Source: Bacillota bacterium (GTDB taxonomy: Bacteria; Bacillota; Bacilli; Paenibacillales; NBRC-103111). From it: 64,000 nucleotides of DNA. Of this stretch, positions 33,903-41,857 are shown in pieces. The first letter of the stretch is position 1, and the number at the start of each line of letters is the position of its first letter. A model generated the notes under the pieces. The model was not told the origin of the DNA, searched no databases, and saw only the letters and a list, made by a program, of their open reading frames with translations. Position numbers and translations under genes: made by a program. The stretch covers positions 496,001 to 560,000 of the forward strand of contig JAEWGW010000025.1 of assembly GCA_023388055.1 (NCBI GenBank). Reading direction: 5' to 3'.

Positions 33903-34775
33903 TCAGCCCATTTTCTTCCGGTACTCGTTGGGCGAGCATTGATTGTACTTTTTGAATATCTTGTAGAAATGCGCCATGTTGGGCATGCCGATGCTGTCCG
34001 CCACCTGGGTCACGCTGACATCCTGGGTGAGCAGCATACGCTCGGCTTTTTTGATTTTCTTGAAGTTGACGTATTCCAGAAAGGACATCCCCATGACCTT
34101 TTTGAAGTATTTTACAAAATAATAGTAGCTCACGTTGGCGATCCGGCAAACCTCTTCCACCTGAATCCGGTTCTCCAGATTTTCCTCCACATAATCCAGC
34201 ACAGGCTTCAGCCGGGTCATATCCCCGCGTTCCTTCAGGCGGATCAGCTGCCGGGTATCATTGCGCAGCAGCGCCAGCATAATGGATTTCACCTGGAGGC
34301 TGGCCGCCATTTCGTAACCCTCACGCTTTCCCTGCACCTCGTGCAGAATCTCCTTCACCGATTCCAGTGCCTGGCGGGCCACCTCCGGATGCTCCTCGAA
34401 GATGTAATTGAGCTTGTGCAGCGTAAAACCCGGCTGTGAAATGGAGCGGAAGTAGTTGAGCGTGCTATTCTCCACAAATTGCTCGATATCGAATTGGAGC
34501 ACGATATATTTCAGCCCATACTGCTGGTAGCAGCGGTCCTTATGCAGCTCCTTGGCGCCGATGATTATCACATCACCGCCCTGCAGGACATACTGCGATT
34601 CCTCCACGTTGACGTCAAGGCGCCCCTCCAGGATGCAGAGAATCTCAAGTTCCTTATGATAATGCCACTTGCTGCCCCCGTCCCGGCTGCTGGATGCCTG
34701 AAAAATGCGCAAGGAGATGAAAGGATTCTCGAACGTGATTTGCTCATGGATCGCCTGATCCTGGGATAATTCCAT
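33903..34775 (-). CDS. AraC-family regulator with cupin sensor domain
   Basis: A 290-residue regulator. The N-terminal half is an AraC-type cupin (HYHKELEILCILEGRLDVNV, then GGDVIIIGAKELH), a usual ligand-binding domain for sugars. The last 100 residues hold two helix-turn-helices (VEEVCRIANVSYYYFVKYFKKVMG and VTQVADSIGMPNMAHFYKIFKK, each slightly split). The start at 34775 is chosen for GGAGGCTCTT directly upstream; the longer open frame would include the divergent promoter region. It faces away from a MocA-type dehydrogenase gene 140 bases off, the likely target. Confidence 0.9.
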   Translation of the reverse strand: MELSQDQAIHEQITFENPFISLRIFQASSSRDGGSKWHYHKELEILCILEGRLDVNVEESQYVLQGGDVIIIGAKELHKDRCYQQYGLKYIVLQFDIEQFVENSTLNYFRSISQPGFTLHKLNYIFEEHPEVARQALESVKEILHEVQGKREGYEMAASLQVKSIMLALLRNDTRQLIRLKERGDMTRLKPVLDYVEENLENRIQVEEVCRIANVSYYYFVKYFKKVMGMSFLEYVNFKKIKKAERMLLTQDVSVTQVADSIGMPNMAHFYKIFKKYNQCSPNEYRKKMG

Positions 34776-34847
34776 AAGAGCCTCCGAATGACAAAATAGC
34801 ATAAAAGGACAACTAGAACGGCAATTTATTTTTGCGCCTCCTTTGAC

Positions 34848-34863
34848 TATACTACAAGTGTAG
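34848..34863 (+). promoter_or_regulatory. divergent promoter region with CTACA-N2-TGTAG dyad
   Basis: TATACT (34848-34853) overlaps CTACAAGTGTAG (34852-34863), an inverted CTACA/TGTAG pair about 53 bases before the MocA-type gene. It could be an operator at the transcription start for the neighbouring AraC-type protein or another regulator. The -35 element is not clear (TTTATT at 17 bp). Confidence 0.4.
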
Positions 34864-34915
34864 TTCAGTTGCGAATACCCTGGAGCGGCAATCAAAAGGA
34901 GGACATACGATTAAC

Positions 34916-36001
34916 ATGGCAAAAAAATTGAAAGTCGCAATTATCGGATGCGGCGGGATCGCCAATGGCAAGCATCTGCCGGCACTGGCCAAGAAAACAG
35001 ACGTTCTGGAGCTTGCTGCATTCTGTGATATTATCCCCGAGCGGGCAGCCAAAGCAAAGACTGATTACGGCACCGAAGAATCTCTGGTCCTGACCGACTA
35101 CAAGGAGCTTCTTGATAACGCTTCCATTGATGTGGTCCATGTATGTACCCCCAATGATTCCCATGCGGAAATCGCCATCGCCTTCCTGGAGGCCGGCAAA
35201 CATGTCATGAGCGAAAAGCCTATGGCCAAAACCGCTGCTTCCGCCCGCGAAATGCTGGCCGCGTCCGAACGTACCGGTAAGCTGCTTACCGTTGGTTATA
35301 ATAACCGCTTCCGTCCCGACAGCCTGTACCTGAAGGAACTGTGCGAGCAAGGGGAGCTGGGTGAAATTTATTACGCCAAGGCGCATGCGCTGCGCCGCCG
35401 CGCTGTTCCCACCTGGGGGGTATTCCTGGACGAGGAAAAACAAGGCGGAGGCCCGCTGATCGACATCGGCACCCATGCCTTGGACCTGACCCTGTGGATG
35501 ATGAACAACTACGAGCCCAAGGTAGTGCTGGGCAGCACCTACCGGAAGCTGGCCGACAACGTAAATTCCGCCAATGCCTGGGGACCGTGGGATCCGAAGC
35601 AATTCACCGTGGAAGATTCCGCCTTCGGCATGATTACCTTCAAGAACGGTGCAACGGTTCTGCTGGAATCCAGCTGGGCCATCAACCTCCGCAAGTTTGA
35701 GGAAGCCAAGGTTACCCTGGTGGGTACCAAAGCCGGAGCCGATATGGACGGCGGCTTGTTCATTAACGGCGAGAAGAACTCCCGCCTGTACACCCAGGAG
35801 ATTGAGCTGAAGTCCGGCGGCGTCGCCTTCTACGAGGGCAAGTCGGAGAACAACGTGGATGTGGAAATGCGCACATGGTACAATGCCATCCTGAAGGGCT
35901 CCCCGCTGACTGTAACAGCGAAGCAGGCGCTGGTGGTATCCGAGATTCTGGAGGCCATTTACGAATCCGCCAAAAACGGCAATGCCATTTCCTTCGAATA
36001 A
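34916..36001 (+). CDS. Gfo/Idh/MocA-family oxidoreductase
   Basis: A 361-residue NAD(P)-dependent dehydrogenase. The Rossmann motif is AIIGCGGIANGKHLPAL, followed by the family's VCTPNDSHAE and the catalytic-Lys motif SEKPMAKTA. The C-terminal beta-sheet domain contains GGGPLIDIGTHALDLTLWMM with the conserved Asp/His pair. Members oxidise or reduce sugars, inositols or glycoside derivatives; the substrate is not predictable. AAAGGAGGACATACGATTAAC precedes the ATG. The divergent AraC gene points to control by a carbohydrate signal. Confidence 0.92.
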   Translation: MAKKLKVAIIGCGGIANGKHLPALAKKTDVLELAAFCDIIPERAAKAKTDYGTEESLVLTDYKELLDNASIDVVHVCTPNDSHAEIAIAFLEAGKHVMSEKPMAKTAASAREMLAASERTGKLLTVGYNNRFRPDSLYLKELCEQGELGEIYYAKAHALRRRAVPTWGVFLDEEKQGGGPLIDIGTHALDLTLWMMNNYEPKVVLGSTYRKLADNVNSANAWGPWDPKQFTVEDSAFGMITFKNGATVLLESSWAINLRKFEEAKVTLVGTKAGADMDGGLFINGEKNSRLYTQEIELKSGGVAFYEGKSENNVDVEMRTWYNAILKGSPLTVTAKQALVVSEILEAIYESAKNGNAISFE

Positions 36002-36023
36002 GCACTTATTCCTCCCTCAAACG

Positions 36024-36060
36024 AAAGCCACCCGATGCAGCATTCGGGTGGCTTTTATTT
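36024..36060 (+). terminator. terminator after the MocA-type gene
   Basis: AAAGCCACCCGA (36024-36035) pairs with TTCGGGTGGCTTTT (36043-36056), then ATTT. Confidence 0.88.
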
Positions 36061-36149
36061 GAATATACAGCTGACAATAAGGTTAAATAGAACATATAAG
36101 GGCTTCCCGGCAGCAGAAGCTATATTTTTAAATTGAGGGGGAACATCAG

Positions 36150-36410
36150 ATGGCCAAAAGCATGGGTGCAGGCAAAATCAGAAGAATTCTCACAGTGCTG
36201 CCCAGGGTGTGGAGGCTTTTGTCGTCCTCCAGAGTACCGCTTGGAGAGAAGCTTTTGTTTATCATTCCCGCTGCGGTTTATTGGGTGATGCCGGATGTGA
36301 TGCCCTTTATGCCGCTGGACGATATTGCTGTAACCCTCCTGTTAGCGGGCTGGTTTGCCGCACGGATGGAGAAGAAATACGGAGCGGATGCCCCGATTCT
36401 CAAAAAATAA
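36150..36410 (+). CDS. DUF1232-like small membrane protein
   Basis: An 86-residue protein with a basic N terminus and a hydrophobic region (about 32-66) containing VMPDVMPFMPLDDIAVTLLL, which resembles the DUF1232/YkvA signature (P-D-x-x-P plus L-D-D). Function unknown in the family. GAGGGGGAAC precedes the ATG. The stop codon abuts the stop of the convergent methyltransferase gene with no base between. Confidence 0.7.
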   Translation: MAKSMGAGKIRRILTVLPRVWRLLSSSRVPLGEKLLFIIPAAVYWVMPDVMPFMPLDDIAVTLLLAGWFAARMEKKYGADAPILKK

Positions 36411-37238
36411 TTACTTTACCCCCAGGCGGAGCCGGTAGCCCAAGGGGACCTGGTGGATTTCACCGCGCAGACTGTGCTCGGTCCGCTCCCGGAACTGCTC
36501 CAATTCTTCCTGAAGCTCATCGGCCGCACCCAGCTTGATCACGGATTGTACGCCGCCTTGACTCATGGCCATGCCGATAATTCTGGCGGCATCACACTGT
36601 TCCTCGTTATGAAACACAATTTCCTTCACAAAGCGGAACACTCCGCTTTTTTTCATACGGGCCAGATGCTCCGATTTGTCCAGCTGCTTCACGGATTCCT
36701 GCGGCGGCACCCGCCGGTTGAGAATCTCCACAGCTTTGGCGATGAGCTTGCCGTAAGCCTGTTCCGCTTCCCAACCGATACAGGGGGGCCAGTCGCAATC
36801 GTAGGCGCCGAAAACACCGCCCGGAGCCAGCACACGTCCGAATTCCTTCAAGGTGCTGACCGGCTCCATCCAGTGAAAGGCCTGGGAGCAGGTAATCATA
36901 TCCGCTTCCCCGTCAGCTAGCCCCAGGTCATTGCTGTATCCGGTACGGAAGGAAAAGACAGTCCCTCTCCGCTCCACGGCCTCCAGCTTCTCCTCCGCCT
37001 TCAACCGCATATCCGGGTTCGGTTCAATTCCGATCACCCGGTTGGCGGCTCTGTCCCAAATAAAAGTGGACAAACCCGTGCCGCATCCCACATCCACAAC
37101 CAGCTCCGGCTTTTTGCCCAGATAGAGGGTCAACAGCTCCTTCACTTTTTGGGGGGCGGCGGGACGGTGGGTATCATACAGCTCCTGGAATCCAAGAAAC
37201 CGGTCCACGTTGCTTTGATGATTGATTTTTTCGTGCAT
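36411..37238 (-). CDS. SAM-dependent methyltransferase, class I
   Basis: A 275-residue methyltransferase. Motif I is VVDVGCGTGLSTFIW, the acidic residue after beta-2 is in GIEPNPDM, and the post-I region has DMITCSQAFHWM, as in the UbiE/Methyltransf_11 group. The substrate is unknown. The start at 37238 is set by GGAGGGAG 8 bases upstream; the frame stays open further 5' without support. It lies 110 bases downstream of PPK2 on the same strand. Confidence 0.88.
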   Translation of the reverse strand: MHEKINHQSNVDRFLGFQELYDTHRPAAPQKVKELLTLYLGKKPELVVDVGCGTGLSTFIWDRAANRVIGIEPNPDMRLKAEEKLEAVERRGTVFSFRTGYSNDLGLADGEADMITCSQAFHWMEPVSTLKEFGRVLAPGGVFGAYDCDWPPCIGWEAEQAYGKLIAKAVEILNRRVPPQESVKQLDKSEHLARMKKSGVFRFVKEIVFHNEEQCDAARIIGMAMSQGGVQSVIKLGAADELQEELEQFRERTEHSLRGEIHQVPLGYRLRLGVK

Positions 37239-37348
37239 AACAGAAACTCCCTCCAATCGGTTGATGTCCCGGCTTGAATAATCCGAGAATACCAACAATT
37301 GGAGGGAGTGGCAAGAATCATCATGTTCATTCAGGCGGGAGGCCGCCT

Positions 37349-38221
37349 CTAACCCTCCGGTCCCAGCAGGCCGCTGGCCCCGATATCCGCCTTCGGATAA
37401 CTCAGCTTCATATCCCGGAACGTATCCGCAATGATCCGCTGTACCAGGTAATCCCGGAACCAACGATGGTTGGCGGGCACGATGTACCAGGGGCACTCCG
37501 GAGTGGAGGTTTCCTTGAATACATCCTCATAGGCCTCCACGTACTGATCCCAATACCGGCGCTCCTGCAGGTCACTGGGGTCAAACTTCCACAGCTTCTC
37601 CGGATTCTCCATCCGCTCCTGGATTTTTTTTAATTGAAACTCCTTGGAGATGTGAAGGAAAATCTTAATTACCCGGGTGCCGCTGTCCGTCAGCAGCTCC
37701 TCAAAATGCCGGATATGGGCCAGCCGCCGCTGGGCCTCCTTGTTGTTGATCATGCCATGAACCCGGGTGATCAGGACATCCTCGTAATAGGAGCGGTTGA
37801 AGGCGGCGATGTAGCCCTTGGGCGGAATTTCCTTGTGGCAGCGCCACAGGAAGTCGTGTGCCAATTCCTCGCCTATCGGTTTTTTGAAGCTGACGGCGCG
37901 GAAGCCTTGGGGATTCAGGCCGGCCAGCACTTTTTTGACCACACCGTCCTTGCCGCTGCAATCCATCCCCTGAAAAATGATCAGGACACTCCCTGCTTTG
38001 CTGGCAAACAGCTTCTCCTGTTCCTCCAGCAGCTCTTCCTTCAGCTTGTGGAATTCCTGCATGGCCGTTTCCTTGTTCTTCATACCGGCGGTATCGTCGG
38101 GATCGAAGGCGGAAAGGGTGGTTTTTCGTGGTTCCTCCAGCCGGTAATGGTCCAGCATATGCGGGTCACACTCCTTGATGGGGATTTGGGGGCTGTTGGT
38201 CTGCAATCTTAAGCGGATCAA
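37349..38221 (-). CDS. polyphosphate kinase 2 (PPK2 family)
   Basis: A 290-residue P-loop kinase of the PPK2 family that uses polyphosphate to phosphorylate nucleotides (or the reverse). The Walker A loop is IIFQGMDCSGKDGVVKK, with the family's catalytic Asp, and Walker B/lid residues are in AFNRSYYEDVLITRVHG and RRYWDQYVEAYE. The single-domain length fits class I or III enzymes, which regenerate ATP or GTP from ADP or GDP; the subclass cannot be fixed by eye. It starts at TTG behind CAGGAG. With ppk1 and ppx it gives the window three polyphosphate enzymes. No Pho box was found before it. Confidence 0.92.
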   Translation of the reverse strand: MIRLRLQTNSPQIPIKECDPHMLDHYRLEEPRKTTLSAFDPDDTAGMKNKETAMQEFHKLKEELLEEQEKLFASKAGSVLIIFQGMDCSGKDGVVKKVLAGLNPQGFRAVSFKKPIGEELAHDFLWRCHKEIPPKGYIAAFNRSYYEDVLITRVHGMINNKEAQRRLAHIRHFEELLTDSGTRVIKIFLHISKEFQLKKIQERMENPEKLWKFDPSDLQERRYWDQYVEAYEDVFKETSTPECPWYIVPANHRWFRDYLVQRIIADTFRDMKLSYPKADIGASGLLGPEG

Positions 38222-38331
38222 GGACAGCTCCTGGAGACAATAGGTGGATATTACCCTATTTTACACCCTTTTAATCTTTTTTGCGGCGATAGTCGAGTGG
38301 GGCGGGGGTGGGGAGCAGCAACGAATCCGGC

Positions 38332-38514
38332 TAACGGAACTGAGAAGCTCTTACACGCGAATTTGGCCCTCATTCTGGCTGTAACGGAACCAGATAACCG
38401 TTAGAGAGCCAATTTGCCGCAAAAAGGGAGCCCTTTCCTTTCTAAGGGTGTCTCAGTTCCGTTACAATTTCAGCGGGCGGTTTTTTGGCTTCTAAGAGTC
38501 GCTGAGTTCCGTTA
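38332..38514. repeat. four-unit intergenic element, copy V
   Basis: TAACGGAAC starts forward units at 38332 and 38382; reverse units end GTTCCGTTA at 38464 and 38514. Spacing is 50, 83 and 50 bp, 183 bp in total. The shared word here is TAACGGAACT(C/G)AG and the following mark is CTTAG or CTTAC rather than CTATT. It lies in the 454-base gap between the minus-strand PPK2 and chemoreceptor genes. Confidence 0.85.
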
Positions 38515-38582
38515 GACGCATGAGCAGGAGGAGGCCGTGCCAGCCCTGCGGATTTAGGAGAGGGAGGACCTGCTTCCCAAAC

Positions 38583-38607
38583 AAAAAAAGCTGCTCCAAG
38601 GAGCAGC
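38583..38607 (-). terminator. chemoreceptor gene terminator
   Basis: GCTGCTCC-AA-GGAGCAGC (38590-38607) with seven A residues at 38583-38589, which read as a T run on the minus strand. It ends the methyl-accepting chemotaxis transcript after the GGGTT tract. Confidence 0.9.
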
Positions 38608-38617
38608 CCGTGCAACA

Positions 38618-38662
38618 AACCCAACCCAACCCAACCCAACCCAACCCAACCCAGCCCAACCC
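38618..38662 (-). repeat. GGGTT pentanucleotide tract (potential G-quadruplex)
   Basis: On the plus strand CCC recurs nine times at an exact 5-base period from 38620 to 38662 (CCCAA units, one changed to CCCAG). On the transcribed minus strand this is GGGTT repeated, so the mRNA has nine GGG tracts with two-base loops, well above what is needed for a G-quadruplex. It lies between the chemoreceptor stop codon (38676) and its terminator. Confidence 0.9.
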
Positions 38663-38675
38663 TCAATTCCAGCCT

Positions 38676-40430
38676 TTACTCCACAACAAAGCTTTGCAGC
38701 GAGCTGAACAGCTCCTTGGACAAAGCATGGATATCCTCCGCCTGACCGGCCACGTGGCGGATGGCCGCATCCTGCTGCAGGGAGGTGGAGTTTACCTCCT
38801 GCACACCCGCCGCCGTTTCCTGAGCCACCGCGGCCACCTGCTGGAAGTTCTCCACCAGCTCCCGGCATTTCACCCGGATGGTATCCACCTTGCCATTCAC
38901 CTGGCCGATCCGGGAGGAAACCTCCGCCGCGGAGCCGGCAATAGCCTCAAACGAACCAAGGCAGTTGACTACCTGGCTGTTCTGCTTCAGAATCATCTGC
39001 TGGCTGTTGGCAAGCTTTTCGCCCAACGCCGCAATTTCCCCGCTAAGCCCGCTGATAATCTGCTCGATGTTCTTCGATTGTTCACCCGTATGTAAGGATA
39101 ATACCCGGACCTCCTCGGCAATGACCGAAAATCCCTTGCCATAGCTTCCTGCCCGCGCCGCCTCAATGGCTGCGTTCAACGATAAGATATTGGTTTGCGA
39201 GGCAATCTCCCCGATAGTGCCCACTATAGCTCCGATCTTCGAGGAATGCCCGGAGAGGCCTGCCATAGACTGCTGCACCTGAAGGAGCAGCTCCTCAGTC
39301 TGTATAGATGCCTTCTGCAGCGCTTCTACAGAGGTTTGTCCATCCTTGGTGTTGTGCTCGGAGGTTTTGCCGCTTTGGCTCATCAGCCGGGCATATTCCC
39401 AGATGTCGCCGATCTCATGTTCCAGCTGGTCCAGGATTCCGGAGCTGTTTTCCGCTTGTTGGGCCTGCTGACCTGCACCCTTGGCAATCTCCTGGATAGC
39501 CGTAAGGATATGGGCATTGGCAGCGGCGGTATCCTGCGAGTAACGCTGGAACTGCCCGGAATGCTCATCCAAGGAGGTTGCAGCGGCTTTGGTCTCCAGT
39601 ACCATTTCCCGGACCTTGTCCACCATCGTATCGAAAGCACGGCTCAACTGGCCCAGCTCATCCCGGGAGGTGGAGCTGATCTTGTGGGACAGGTTTCCTC
39701 CGGCAATAACAGAAACCGCATTCTGCAGCCTTCGTATGCTCCGCCCAAAGTAGAGAATGATAATAACGGCAACGGCCGCCCCCAGAATAATCGCCAAGAG
39801 AGAATAAAGCCACATGGACGCGGCGCTTTGGTCCAGCGTCTCCCGGGAGATCCCCAAAGCCGACTCGGCATCCTGACTGAAGGCCGTATAGAACTGGTCG
39901 GTGAGCGTGAATATTTTGTCCCGCTGCTTCTGGGTTTCCTCATAAAGATATTGGGTGTTCATTTGCTTCTCGACATCTTTCAAATTCGGATCGGAAATGA
40001 TGGTGACTGCCTGGTCGAACATATTAAGATAATCCGTGGTGGCCATCACCAGTTGGCTTCTCCATTTCATCTGCTCCTCGGTGGAGGCAGTGTCTCCCAA
40101 CTGCTTGGACTGCTCCAGAAACACCGGACGGGCTTCCTTGTACTTGTCGATAAAGGCCTGTGTGCGGGAGATCATCAGTCCGGAAGCAATATCCTTGATA
40201 TCCTGGGCCGCCCCCTTCAGCTCAAGAGCCTGCATCTGCAAGCGAACCTTGCTGTCCTGGGTTTCCATGTTGGTGCGGATCCGTCCGATTTGCCCGCTAT
40301 TGAAAACCGCTGCCACTACGAATACCGCAATAATGGCAGCGAAGCCAATCCCCAAGCGCAGCTTCAGGGTCAGCCTCAATCCGGGGAATCTCCCCGCCAA
40401 GCGGGGGTTGTGACGAAAAAGCATGTGCAA
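38676..40430 (-). CDS. methyl-accepting chemotaxis protein
   Basis: A 584-residue chemoreceptor. Membrane segments lie at about 26-47 and 205-228, flanking a helical extracytoplasmic four-helix-type sensor. HAMP (about 229-280) follows, then the cytoplasmic signalling helices with the hairpin tip containing IASQTNILSLNAAIEAARAG and GKGFSVIAEEVRVLS. Ligand unknown. GGAGGGTGTTTGCAC precedes the ATG. The gene diverges from pstS; a GGGTT tract and a terminator follow its stop codon. Confidence 0.93.
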   Translation of the reverse strand: MHMLFRHNPRLAGRFPGLRLTLKLRLGIGFAAIIAVFVVAAVFNSGQIGRIRTNMETQDSKVRLQMQALELKGAAQDIKDIASGLMISRTQAFIDKYKEARPVFLEQSKQLGDTASTEEQMKWRSQLVMATTDYLNMFDQAVTIISDPNLKDVEKQMNTQYLYEETQKQRDKIFTLTDQFYTAFSQDAESALGISRETLDQSAASMWLYSLLAIILGAAVAVIIILYFGRSIRRLQNAVSVIAGGNLSHKISSTSRDELGQLSRAFDTMVDKVREMVLETKAAATSLDEHSGQFQRYSQDTAAANAHILTAIQEIAKGAGQQAQQAENSSGILDQLEHEIGDIWEYARLMSQSGKTSEHNTKDGQTSVEALQKASIQTEELLLQVQQSMAGLSGHSSKIGAIVGTIGEIASQTNILSLNAAIEAARAGSYGKGFSVIAEEVRVLSLHTGEQSKNIEQIISGLSGEIAALGEKLANSQQMILKQNSQVVNCLGSFEAIAGSAAEVSSRIGQVNGKVDTIRVKCRELVENFQQVAAVAQETAAGVQEVNSTSLQQDAAIRHVAGQAEDIHALSKELFSSLQSFVVE

Positions 40431-40580
40431 ACACCCTCCAACGTTCGAATGAATTACGCTTCAACTATATAGGCGATTTATAATCGCAGCGTCACGGAAA
40501 TGTAAGGGAATTGTAAAGTCATAAAGTTGTCGAAACCTTGGGGAAACGTCCCTGTTCGTGTTATCACATATTCAAAATCT

Positions 40581-40619
40581 TTTACACTCCGTTTACGAAT
40601 CTAGGGTTTAAGCTTAACA
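40581..40619 (+). promoter_or_regulatory. Pho box upstream of pstS
   Basis: Hexamers on an 11-bp period: TTTACA (40581), TTTACG (40592), AGGGTT (40603, degenerate), TTAACA (40614). This is a PhoP-type site about 55 bases before the pstS start, predicting induction in phosphate limitation. Confidence 0.82.
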
Positions 40620-40673
40620 ATACGCTGTTACCATGGGTTACAGAAAGATAACACTAAGGAGGACAAAGAGAAC

Positions 40674-41609
40674 ATGTCTAAGAAATGGTTGGTATTGATT
40701 CTTTCTGCAATGATGATGGTGGGGGTTTTGGCTGGATGCGGAGGCAAAAAAGAAGAAAATTCTGCTAGCAGCCCGGCAGCAAGCACAGCAGCATCGGCTA
40801 GCACGGCAGCATCTCCCGCAGCATCCAAGGCACCGACAGTGGAAGGCACCGTTACAGCTTCCGGCTCCAGCGCATTGCTTCCTCTGGTAAAGGCTGCTGC
40901 TGAAGATTTTATGGCCAAGAACGCCAAGGCTACCATTAACGTAACCGGCGGCGGTTCCGGCACAGGCTTGAAGAACGTAGCAGACGGCACCTCCAACATC
41001 GGTAACTCCGACGTGGCTGCCGGCGACGAATATAAGGACAAGGGTCTGGTTGACCACATTGTAGCTGTAGCGCCTTTCGCCATTATCGTAAACAATGATG
41101 TAACAGTAGATAACCTGACGAAGCAGCAAGCTGCCGATATTTTCTCCGGCAAGATCACCAACTGGAAGGATGTTGGCGGCAAGGATCAGAAGATCACCGT
41201 GATCCACCGTCCGGACTCCTCCGGCTCCCGTAAGCTGGTTCAACAAATCGTTCTGGGCACGGCCCAATTCACCAAGGACGGCATCACTCAAGCTGAGTCC
41301 GGCGCCATGAAGACGTCCGTCGCTTCCACCACCGGTTCCATCGGCTATATCGATACTCCTTACATTGACAACACCCTGAAGGCTGTTAAGTTCGATGGCA
41401 TATCTTACTCCGCGGATACCATTAAGGGCGGCACCTACCCGCTGTTCGGCATTGAGCATATGTACACCAAGGGTGAGCCTACCGGCGCAACCAAGGCATT
41501 CCTGGATTACATCCTGGGCGACGAGTACCAAAAACCTGCTGCCGGCAAGACCAAGTCCAAGATTGAAGAGCTGGGCTTCCTGCCTGCAAGCCTTGCTCCC
41601 AAGAAATAA
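40674..41609 (+). CDS. pstS: phosphate ABC transporter substrate-binding lipoprotein PstS
   Basis: High-affinity phosphate-binding protein anchored outside the membrane. A lipoprotein signal ends at C22 (VGVLAGCGG), followed by a Ser/Ala-rich linker. The mature domain shows the phosphate-contacting segments TASGSSALLPLVKAAAEDF, GGSGTGLKNV, NIGNSDVAA and the HRPDSSGSRK loop with its Arg/Asp/Ser residues. Length 311. AAGGAGG precedes the ATG. A terminator follows, and pstC has a separate Pho box, so PstS can be made in excess over the permease. Confidence 0.97.
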   Translation: MSKKWLVLILSAMMMVGVLAGCGGKKEENSASSPAASTAASASTAASPAASKAPTVEGTVTASGSSALLPLVKAAAEDFMAKNAKATINVTGGGSGTGLKNVADGTSNIGNSDVAAGDEYKDKGLVDHIVAVAPFAIIVNNDVTVDNLTKQQAADIFSGKITNWKDVGGKDQKITVIHRPDSSGSRKLVQQIVLGTAQFTKDGITQAESGAMKTSVASTTGSIGYIDTPYIDNTLKAVKFDGISYSADTIKGGTYPLFGIEHMYTKGEPTGATKAFLDYILGDEYQKPAAGKTKSKIEELGFLPASLAPKK

Positions 41610-41652
41610 TGAAGGAACAAGCTTCAACCCAGATACGGCCTAGATAAAGATG

Positions 41653-41683
41653 ATAAAAAGCTCTGCCGGAAGGCGGGGCTTTT
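41653..41683 (+). terminator. pstS terminator
   Basis: AAAAGCTCTGCC pairs with GGCGGGGCTTTT around GGAA, ending in T residues. It separates pstS from pstCAB-phoU. Confidence 0.82.
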
Positions 41684-41763
41684 GTTGCGGAATACAACAT
41701 AGGACGGCGGACGAAAATAGTCGAAAGCCGTCTTTTGTTGTGCCTTCTGATACGCCGAAAATG

Positions 41764-41817
41764 TTTACACCACGTTTACAATTCATTAATGATTCCATAA
41801 CAGTGGTGAATTAGAAT
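41764..41817 (+). promoter_or_regulatory. Pho box and -10 upstream of pstC
   Basis: TTTACA (41764), TTTACA (41775), TTAATG (41786), ATAACA (41797) on an exact 11-bp period, followed by TAGAAT (41812-41817) as a -10. The -10 overlaps an ATG at 41816, which therefore cannot be the pstC start. Confidence 0.85.
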
Positions 41818-41857
41818 GAAGCAAGTAGAGAGAGGCGTTATGAAGGAGGTTTTTAAA

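Noticed and set aside
33684..34439. 251-residue plus-strand frame over the AraC gene
   Set aside because: Starts inside repeat sequence and is antisense to a clear AraC-family regulator.
38520..39095. 191-residue frame through the CCCAA tract
   Set aside because: A coding frame built on a simple repeat and antisense to the chemoreceptor; no ribosome binding site.
41816..41857. pstC starting at the ATG at 41816
   Set aside because: The ATG overlaps the -10 of the Pho promoter; TTG at 41858 has a proper AAGGAGG site.
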